Below, piece by piece: positions 45,342 through 53,512 of a stretch of DNA of 64,000 nucleotides (the first letter of the stretch is position 1; every line of letters starts with the position of its first letter). Below the pieces are notes generated by a model that saw only the letters and a list, made by a program, of their open reading frames with translations, searched no databases and was not told the origin of the DNA. The DNA lies in assembly GCA_949825065.1 (NCBI GenBank), contig OX463841.1, positions 21,930,078 through 21,994,077 on the forward strand, written 5' to 3'. This DNA is from Odontocerum albicorne (taxonomy: Eukaryota > Arthropoda > Insecta > Trichoptera > Odontoceridae). A program made the translations under genes and the position numbers.

Positions 45342-45560
45342 TATAGTTCGGAAATTCTAGGGTAACTCCTGTGACAGCTCACAAATTTGCCCGAATACAA
45401 CCTTGTAACGATGTTCAGTAATTTTAATTATTTTATCAACTTTAATATATGCCTCAATTCTAATAAATAGCAAGTTATTTAGGTAAATACATTACATAAG
45501 GTTGTATTGGGGCAAATTTGTGAGCTGTCACATGACTCATCCTAGAATTTCCGAACTATA
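45342..45560. mobile_element. MITE with long TIRs, 219 bp
   Basis: The TATAGTTCGGAAATTCTAGG start and CCTAGAATTTCCGAACTATA end are exact inverse copies, and similarity continues for about 60 bp (AGCTCACAAATTTGCCC against GGGCAAATTTGTGAGCT, then AATACAACCTT against AAGGTTGTATT). TA at each tip is compatible with a TA-targeting (Tc1/mariner-like) origin. No coding capacity. Confidence 0.85.
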
Positions 45561-46515
45561 CTGAAAAAATATTAAATAAAAAAAAACGTTCAAATTACTC
45601 CCATTCCCTCCCGAGTCACTTAGGGACATGTTTTTTAAAAATAATATTCTTGGTATTTTTTGGAGTTATGATTAAAAACAACAAAGGCTGGTATTGCATA
45701 AATAATCTACTTTTGTACCAAAACTTAGGAATATCTTTTTTTTAGGGTGAAAAATTAACAAATATATGAATTAACAAAACGGTACAAAGACTACAATATA
45801 TCTTATATAACAGCGGTGTTATTATTCAAAATAAAATATTGTTAATTTTTTATAATAGGCAATACACCTAACTAGGATGATTTGCGCCATCAAATTAAAG
45901 TCTTTATGCAATTATATGAGTCAATATAAAGAAGCTATTTAAAAAAATTACAAATTTAAAGTTTCAACTGATTAAGGTTCAAAAAAAAATTTACAATCGA
46001 TCTATGATATAAGTGAAAAAGTTCCTCGAATAAAGAAGAAACGCAACATTAATTGGACTCGGTCAACATATGTATTTTATTTAATCAAATTTTTGAAAGT
46101 TTTTAAGTTCTATTTATTTTTTTCTCTGCTTGGATCATCATTTCCAACTACTGGATCATTATCGATAATGACGAAGCAATCCGAAAATATCATTTAAGCT
46201 ATGGAAATAAATATATAGACTTAAAATCAATGTTTTGTTTATTTAAATAATATAAAAGAATTATTTTATATTAAATTATAAGTTTATTTTGAAATAACAA
46301 ACCAATAAATTTTATTTCAGTGGTCATATCCATATTGATTTTTTTTATAAAAAGTAACTATTTTATGAATATTGCTTAGTATTATTTTATTATGAATTTG
46401 GTAAAATTGCGCAGTAATATTTTTTAGAAACGGAATATTAGAAGAGTTTTAGAAGAAAAATATAAAAAAAGAATGGTTTTTTAAATTGAAAAATACATAC
46501 GTCAATTAATTAGTT
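45561..46515. other. AT-rich gap
   Basis: 46130-46175 has a short imperfect repeat (ACTGGATCATTATCGATAAT). Nothing else was recognised. Confidence 0.3.
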
Positions 46516-46720
46516 ATTGTATGGCATTTTCGTTGTATATAGTACAACCTGAAGAGTTTATTACAATGTGGTGAACTCTTTCAATCAACCACAAAGGTTG
46601 ATAACAGTTAAAAACCAAACTAGAACCATTCTTTGAAAAAAATCTGGGTTTCAATGGATATCGAATCCACAACTCTCGGATTGACAAACATATTACCAAC
46701 TAGGCCACGGAGTTATTATT
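46516..46720 (-). repeat. SINE family B, full-length with intact Pol III boxes
   Basis: On the minus strand CTCCGTGGCCTAGTTGGTAA contains a perfect A-box (TGGCCTAGTTGG), and GTGGATTCGATATCC is the B-box. The body follows: AAAGAATGGTTCTAGTTTGG, TTGTGGTTGATTGAAAGAG, TTCACCACATTGTAATAAAC, GTACTATATACAACGAAAAT. This is the best-preserved promoter among the copies. Confidence 0.85.
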
Positions 46721-47689
46721 TGTATGTATTATTTAAATAAATAAAAAAATATACGTAATGCGTATCGCGTTTTTTTTATTATCAGTTGAGAATGCTTGTG
46801 ACAAAAATGAATCTTAACGCACCGAAAGAAAAAATATGAATGTTTTACAAAGCTCGATAGATTTTGCCGGATTGAACACTCACCGAGCGCCCCAGAAGAG
46901 GTTCAGATGGTGTGAAGCCAAGTCCCTGGGGTCGTTAGCGGCCCGGGTTCCGCGTGAATCATAATAAAGCCGTTTTGGGCGGGACGTGGCCGAGACTTCA
47001 GCAGAGTCGACTGTCTGTGAAGAACCGCCTTAATTTAATAGGTCTGACAACACACTTAGAATAGCGTAAATAACTGCAAGTATTTTGCCATGTTAAGAGT
47101 ATAAAAAAAAACCTTGTTAAAAATCAAAGACTTTTTACGTAAAATGCTAGGCGTTAGTAAAAAAATCTTTAGAAAATTGAGCTTCAGAGTTTAATCCGAA
47201 ATCTAAGTCTGTAAGTTACTAGTATGTTTAACAAGTGTCATTTTAATTTTTGACGCTGTTATTTAAGAGAAGTAATTTTTAATCGGTTATTAGGGACTAT
47301 TACATTTCATGATCTCCTCGCGTTTTTCTGTTCATTTGATGGTCGAGGTTAAAAAAATAAAATAGTCTTATTTAGTAAAATTTCTGATGGTTAGCATTTA
47401 GAATAAGCATTCTGGTTTCTCGGGTTAAATTAAAACACTGTTTGACAAAAAACCATCGGACCGATCATTCCGAAACTATATTAACTTACTGAAAAACCTG
47501 GAATTAAAAAAGTGATGCCCGCCAGTCCCACATATCTGCCCTGGATAATAAAATCCCATGTGCGTTCTGAAAAGTTTTGTTGCGGATAGAGTTTCAATCT
47601 GAAGTAACAATTAAAGAATCTGAAAAGCATTGAGGCGTGATTTTTCTACAATATAACTTTTTCAACGTGTTGTACGTCAAGTTTCACTG
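46721..47689. other. Unique DNA with a GC-rich tract
   Basis: 46870-47020 is GC-rich and repeat-free (CACCGAGCGCCCCAGAAGAG, GTTAGCGGCCCGGGTTCC, AATCATAATAAAGCCG, TTTTGGGCGGGACGTGGCCG). The rest is AT-rich with no recognised feature. Confidence 0.35.
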
Positions 47690-48115
47690 CTACATCTTCC
47701 CAGCTCTTTTCTATGGAATAGAGGCGTGAACACTAAACCAAGATATATCACATGGGATCAAGGATTTTGAGATGTGGATCTACAGACGTATCTTTATGAT
47801 TCCCTGGACAGACCGTATTGCAAATGTGGAAGAGCCTATTCGTTTATGTAAGAACCTAGAATGGTTAAAAATTGTAAAGGTTTGCAAGTTGTAGTATTTC
47901 AGTTATGTAATGAAAGACATATTATATATTATAACACAATTGATCATCCAGAGAAAAACAAATGCAGACGAGGCAGAATAAGACGTCGCTTGGTTTAAAA
48001 TCTTACGAGAATGATTTGGCTGCAGTTCTGCTGAGCTGTTCTTGGCTGCAGTGCAGTCATGATGGTGCCAACCTTCGATAGCAGACAGCACGTTGAGAAG
48101 AAGAATATATGAAAT
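47690..48115 (+). pseudogene. Non-LTR retrotransposon C-terminal relic
   Basis: The frame gives LFYGIEA, a stop, TLNQDI, then KDFEMWIYRRIFMIPWTDRI and ANVEEPIRL, the YG.EAWTL...EFWLYRRILRIPWTDHV...EVL block. At 47900-48060 follow YFSYVMKDILYIITQLIIQR, DVAWFKILREWFGCSSAELF and LAAVQS, matching GHVMR..KY.LL.LI..GKI...SWLKNLR.WFG.....LFRAA. The same LINE group as the relic at 15777, in the other orientation and with fewer lost segments. Confidence 0.75.
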
Positions 48116-48434
48116 AACCAAATGATAACCAAATGTGATTTATAATGTGCTTCGTTTCAGCACTTGTTGAAGATATGGAAACTTAACGTTATTCAAGAAC
48201 TTTAAAACAAGAAAAAGGACAATATCATGATTAAATAAATGTATATGTTAAAATGATCTTAATTACAAAAAATATTTCATTAGATTGTTTTAAAATCTTA
48301 TCAGCATATAGTACTTATGTCAGTAATTAGAATATTTTGTTTTAATTCTGTGTTAAAACCATTGCATACAATCCCGTTCAAAGTAATATTACATTTAAAT
48401 TATTCAAATATGGGCTGAATCCTTTTTCATGTTA
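48116..48434. other. AT-rich gap
   Basis: Nothing recognised. Confidence 0.3.
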
Positions 48435-48650
48435 TTATTGTGGGTTTCTGCATGTGGAACGAATCAATGAAAAAATACTAACAAAATAAACATAGTGCAA
48501 ATGTGAGTGAAAGGTGTGTGAGAGGAAGACTAAGAAACGTGTGGTTGGATTAAGTGAATGTTATTCTGAAAGAAGGAAACGTAGGAAATCGTAGAAGTTG
48601 TCTGACAAGATATAAGGATGCGGGAGAGACACTTCATGTTCAATTATCTG
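48435..48650 (+). pseudogene. RTE-like LINE C-terminal fragment
   Basis: Conceptual words GFLHVERINEKILTK and KKRVVG*SECYSERRKRR correspond to GHVERM.EERLTKQ...GRPR..W.DQV.E.LKEGN. Several stops. The end diverges before the usual GATGGTATGTATAC tail. Confidence 0.6.
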
Positions 48651-48674
48651 TAGGTATTAAATATTTTCATTATA

Positions 48675-49238
48675 AAGGGTCTTTCAAATTGTGCGGTTTT
48701 TTTCAATCGAATTGTTTTACTTCTTGAATAAAACACACAATTTGCTTTGATTTCAAATAAATTTTTATTGGTCATTGAAGTATAATGTATGCTTTTTAAA
48801 CACAAAAAACAATATCCGCCAAATGTCCACCTCTTGCAGCTCCACAGATGTCCACTCTTTTGTCAAAATTTTCGATGACATCTTGGCATAATTGCGGTTC
48901 TAACTCACCAATAACTCGAATCATTTCGTCTTTCAGCTCAGGAATTGATTGGGGATAATTTTTATTGGTCTGGCTTTTCACGTAACCCCAGAAAAAATAG
49001 TCCAACGGTGTCAGATTACGAGTACATAATCTTGGTGGCCAATTAACATCACCGTTTCCGGAGATTACAAAAGATAAACTAATTCAACAATTTGAACGGG
49101 TTGTTGTATTGTATACGACTTCATTTTTATAAATGTCATACATTACACTTCTCAAATGTCACAAGACCCAGGCAAGTTCGCGACGCCATCTGTGTTTTAT
49201 CCAAGAATTTAAAAAACCGGTCAATTTGAAAGACCCTT
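48675..49238 (-). mobile_element. Tc1/mariner-superfamily deletion derivative, 564 bp
   Basis: TIRs AAGGGTCTTTCAAATTG are identical at both ends and extend with a few mismatches (TGCGGTTTTTT against ACCGGTTTTTT). TA duplications lie at 48673-48674 and 49239-49240. It carries only the C-terminal part of a transposase. Confidence 0.9.
48796..49085 (-). pseudogene. Transposase C-terminal fragment
   Basis: The frame reads VNWPPRLCTRNLTPLDYFFW, GYVKSQTNKNYPQSIPELKD, EMIRVIGELEPQLCQDVIEN and FDKRVDICGAARGGHLADI, matching the WPPRSCDLTPLDFFLWGY.K....NKP.T...L...I...I.....VIENF..R...C..S.GGHL.DIIF terminus of an insect Tc1/mariner-superfamily group. The third catalytic acidic residue lies in LTPLD. 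CT inserted into RSCDLTP (RLCTRNLTP) shows decay. First and second catalytic residues are deleted. Confidence 0.8.
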
Positions 49239-49392
49239 TATTACTATTGTTTTTTTATTCAAAAACGTTTATAAGCAAAAGAACGCAACGAAATCAACAA
49301 CACTCATACCCCAATTTGCCAGGTTTCGCATTTATGATACTTTTCAATTGCCATCATACTCCGATTTGAAGCATTTGATTCGTAGTTTGGCA

Positions 49393-49860
49393 TATTAGCG
49401 AGTCAAGATGTTATAGCTACTATATGATAAGTATGCTTATCATATTACTCAAGCTAAGACCTTGGTTCAATATTAGCGAGTCAAGATGTTATAGCTACTA
49501 TATGATAAGTATGCTTATCATATTACTCAAGCTAAGACCTTGGTTCAATATTAGCGAGTCAAGATGTTATAGCTACTATATGATAAGTATGCTTATCATA
49601 TTACTCAAGCTAAGACCTTGGTTCAATATTAGCGAGTCAAGATGTTATAGCTACTATATGATAAGTATGCTTATCATATTACTCAAGCTAAGACCTTGGT
49701 TCAATATTAGCGAGTCAAGATGTTATAGCTACTATATGATAAGTATGCTTATCATATTACTCAAGCTAAGACCTTGGTTCAATATTAGCGAGTCAAGATG
49801 TTATAGCTACTATATGATAAGTATGCTTATCATATTACTCAAGCTAAGACCTTGGTTCAA
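49393..49860 (+). repeat. Tandem array, 6 x 78 bp
   Basis: Units start TATTAGCGAGTCAAGATG at 49393, 49471, 49549, 49627, 49705 and 49783 and appear identical. Each holds the hairpin ATATGATAAG-tatg-CTTATCATAT (10-bp stem). 78 is a multiple of three, so an open frame runs through the whole array (49424-49891, 26-residue period MISMLIILLKLRPWFNISES ...); I regard this as a by-product, not a gene. Confidence 0.98.
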
Positions 49861-50377
49861 TATTTGTTTTAGTTTTAAATGCTTTACTTAAGTTAATTAT
49901 TTCCATATACTCGTATGTCGATGTATTGATAAGTAATAATTGTGCATTGGTTCAAATTACAGTTACTTTCGACTTGCGACATTGTTTAGTCTGGTCTGAA
50001 ATTTAACATATCGTAAGTGCAGGGGTTCTACTGTATTAATTAAAAAAGCGCATGGTCTAATTATTGTCATTCAATTTTAGTGATCATTCTTCGTGTTGTT
50101 GAAAATAATTTAGAATTGAAAAGAATTCACCATATTTAAAACAGATACAATCTCTTTAGGTATATGGTATGACTTTATTATAAACCCTCTATAAATAATA
50201 TACTAATTTGATGGATTTTATATTTTTTCTGAGTTTATATTTGTGTACACAGAATATTTTTTTGTATTATTAATTTTGGCGTTGCTGACATTGAAATCTA
50301 TTAGCGGTATTTTATAAATAAATTTTTGTTTTATGAAAAATACCTGGTATTAATAAGCCTCGTAAGGTATGTGAAAT
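49861..50377. other. AT-rich spacer between two tandem arrays
   Basis: Nothing recognised. Confidence 0.3.
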
Positions 50378-50986
50378 TAAGACGTAACATTGTTCCATAT
50401 CACCTGAGGAAGAAGACAATGTTCTTTGGAAACGGTAGTAAACTCAATTAATAAAACAGTGATGAATACAAAGAAAATGAAGACGTAACATTGTTCCATA
50501 TCACTTGAGGAAGAAGACAATGTTCTTTGGAAACGGTAGTAAACTCAATTAATAAAACAGTGATGAATACAAAGAAAATTAAGACGTAACATTGTTCCAT
50601 ATCACCTGAGGAAGAAGACAATGTTCTTTGGAAACGGTAGTAAACTCAATTAATAAAACAGTGATGAATACAAAGAAAATGAAGACGTAACATTGTTCCA
50701 TATCACCTGAGGAAGAAGACAATGTTCTTTGGAAACGGTAGTAAACTCAATTAATAAAACAGTGATGAATACAAAGAAAATGAAGACGTAACATTGTTCC
50801 ATATCACTTGAGGAAGAAGACAATGTTCTTTGGAAACGGTAGTAAACTCAATTAATAAAACAATGATGAATACAAAGAAAATTAAGACGTAACATTGTTC
50901 CATATCACCTGAGGAAGAAGACAATGTTCTTTGGAAACGGTAGTAAACTCAATTAATAAAACAGTGATGAATACAAAGAAAATTAA
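50378..50986 (+). repeat. Tandem array, 6 x 101 bp, with a hammerhead-like motif in each unit
   Basis: GACGTAACATTGTTCC recurs at 50381, 50482, 50583, 50684, 50785 and 50886. Each unit has CAC(C/T)TGAGGA, a hairpin GAAGA-caatgt-TCTTT, and GGAAACGGTAG. In hammerhead terms CUGAGGA (50404-50410 in unit 1) and GAAAC (50429-50433) flank a 5-bp stem II; position 7 of the core, here G, tolerates any base. Units 2 and 5 have T in place of the invariant C3. Variant pairs (ATTAAG or ATGAAG, CACCTG or CACTTG) show units 2-3 matching units 5-6, so a 303-bp block was duplicated. I could not find a convincing stem III with a cleavage site. Confidence 0.95.
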
Positions 50987-51244
50987 GATCAAATTAATTT
51001 TATTAAACTGAACACAAATTGGACGAAATGTCTTTTAGTTTTAATATTCAAAATATATGTACAATAGTAAACTTATTTCATAAACGAGGACAGTGGATAA
51101 ATTAAAACATGTGCAAAATACAATATAACATGTATTTTAGTAAATTATTCATAGTAGTCACAAGTATAACATGCGGTATCCTAATGAATATGTAACTAAC
51201 TGATGATTTACTTATTATGGTCTACCTAAGTCTAAGATTATAAC
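50987..51244. other. AT-rich gap
   Basis: Nothing recognised. Confidence 0.3.
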
Positions 51245-51605
51245 CCTTTCAGGATCATGAGTCGTCACATTATGCAAAGCTCAAAATGACGTCAATTTTT
51301 GGCAGAAAATCACGCAGCGACATGTGCCGAGGACCACGGTGTTATTACAGCGCACATGTTCTCCGCACTTAGCGTTTCGGTTTGTTATTCTTCCTCATCC
51401 TCGCACCAAAAGCACCCCAGTGCTAACGCGAATTACATCCGAGGAAAATTGGATTCGAGTTGTTACACTTGTTTGAATAAGCTGAAGGGAGAGCGATTTG
51501 TTCCTTTCCCTCTCGTTGGGTTAATGCGGAAACAAAAAGGGAGGCAGCGGGTTCGGCAAAGCTGGATAATGGTCTCGGTGTTGGGTGGCTCGGGTTACTA
51601 ATCTC
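51245..51605. other. Unique GC-richer tract, candidate regulatory DNA
   Basis: It includes CAGGATCATGAGTCGTCACA, CAAAATGACGTCAATTTTTG (with a TGACGTCA CRE/ATF palindrome at about 51287-51294), CGAGGACCACGG and GGAGAGCGATTTG. A 100-codon frame (51299-51601) has no recognised domain. Repeat-free within the window. Confidence 0.4.
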
Positions 51606-52373
51606 GCTACTTTTTAATATCTATTCAGTATTTACAAGTAGGGGTGGGAAAACCTGTTAGACGCCTTTGTTATTCATAATGCACGCCTGGTGTATTTTGT
51701 TTTTCTTTTGTGGCATTGAATTCCGCTAGACCAGTAGGTGTTGTGTTCTAAAATTTTTCATAAGATTTACAAAAATTCTCTTGTGAAAATCTTTACTATC
51801 AATAGACGTGAATAAATAAAAAAAAATGCTTTTAAAAAAAATGACCGACATGAAAAACTTTTGACGTAATGAAATTTAGTGAGAATTATTTTTTTTATTA
51901 AAAATTTACACTGAATATGTAATTGTATTGTGCGAGAAATTAAATATGAGAAATATTTTAAAAAACAAAACTAAAGTGTAATTGAATGTTTCAAATATAA
52001 TATATGATACAAATTATTGAAAAATAATATAGCATTACATTTAAAATTAATTTATGTTATTTACTAAACGTTTATTGTTTTAAGGATAAGTGATATTACA
52101 TAAAGATTAAACAAATGATAAGAAATTGATTAAATTAATTCCATATACTCGATCTAACAGCGCGGACTATTATGACATAATTTTTGCTAATGCTGATCCT
52201 GTGACATGAAATCGTTGGCCTCCAAGTTAGTGATATTGGCAGCATGTGGAGTTTTAAAATAAAATCATTTTTGGGAGGTTTTCTCAAATTTAGTTAATAT
52301 ATATGAACACTACATACATATACTACACTCCATCTTAAGCTGAAAGTGTTACTATCACATATCGGAAAATCTA
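51606..52373. other. AT-rich gap
   Basis: Nothing recognised. Confidence 0.3.
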
Positions 52374-52779
52374 TAAATGTTTCTTTGTAATAAATTTTCC
52401 CTTGGTAAGCTTTCTGCGATTTTCTTAGCAAATGTGTTTTTGTAAACATAACGGGGAAATATCCAATCTAACCGCCGTATCCACTACCTTTAAATCCGTA
52501 CACTCAACAACCTAGGTCATTTTTCTGTAATATTTTTGATCTATCAATATTAAGGGGTTCGATTCTCGAATCCTTGAGAAGTGTTTTCTTTCTTTCTAAA
52601 CGGCGCTATATACTATGCGTATCCAGAAAGTAAGTGTACTGAGGCTCTCACGACCGGATGGATTTTATTTTCGACGTCTTGGCTACACTTCCGTGTAGCA
52701 TGACCCTTCTCCTCCGCAACGATACCGGTTTGAGGTCAGTAAGTTGAGAAGTGTCGACGCGACAACACGTTTCGTGAAA

Positions 52780-53470
52780 AATGTCAATCCAATCTCCCGC
52801 CAAGTGCGAAATACGCGGCGTCATCCGTTATCTCGTTTGGAAGGGAAAACCTCAGGTTGAGGTTTATAATTAGGTGAAAACTGCATATGGTAATAAAGCT
52901 ATGAATCGTACGAGTGTGTACAAGTGGTGACGCGAGTTTAAAAACAGTCACGTCACCTCTTCACCCTCCGCCAAAAAGTTCAAAACCACAATTTCAGCCA
53001 AGAAAATTATGGCATCCGTGTTTTGGGACTGTCAAGGCATAATTTTAATTGAATATATGCCTCAAGGGGAGACCATCAACTCTGCAAGATACTGTGAGGC
53101 CCTAAAAAAATTGCGGAGGGCGATACAGAACAAGAGGAGAGGCATGCTGACAAAGGGAGTCTGCCTGCTGCATGACAATGCCAGACCACACACGGCCAAC
53201 GCCACGAAGGAACTGCTCGCCTCGTTTAAATGGGATGTCCTGAACCATCCCGCGCATTCCCCTGACCTAGCACCTTCAGATTACTATCTCTTTACCTCCC
53301 TGAAGCTGCACATGGGTGGAAAAAGGTTTTCAACCGACGAGGAGGTAAAGGAGGAGGTGGAGAAGTGGACGGAGGGGTTGGCGGGAAACTACTTCGAGGA
53401 AGGCATCAAAAAGTTGATACCCCGCTTCATCACCTGCATTGAGAGGAATGGCGACTATGTCGAAAAATAG
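52780..53470 (+). pseudogene. Mariner transposase relic with open C-terminal half
   Basis: The N-terminus reads MSIQSPAKCEIRGVIRYLVW, then TAG (VEVYN*) and TGA (YKW*) interrupt the helix-turn-helix region. After REFKNSHVTS a deletion joins to SPSAKKFKTTISAKKIMASV. From 53009 a 153-codon frame is open to the stop at 53468 and includes VFWDCQGIILIEYMPQGETI, LLHDNARPHTA and HSPDLAPSDYYLF, with exactly 34 residues between the second and third catalytic Asp. The first catalytic Asp (GDE block) is in the deletion, so the product would be inactive. Confidence 0.85.
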
Positions 53471-53512
53471 CTTACATATGTACTACGGTAACCACGTATT
53501 TTTTTTGTTTAA

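Noticed and set aside
46516..46720. Possible true tRNA gene, because A-box and B-box are intact
   Set aside because: The sequence does not fold into a cloverleaf that I can see, and it continues into a SINE body shared with many copies.
49424..49891. 155-codon frame with a perfect 26-residue repeat
   Set aside because: Produced by a 78-bp tandem repeat whose length is a multiple of three; no start context, homology or neighbouring signals.
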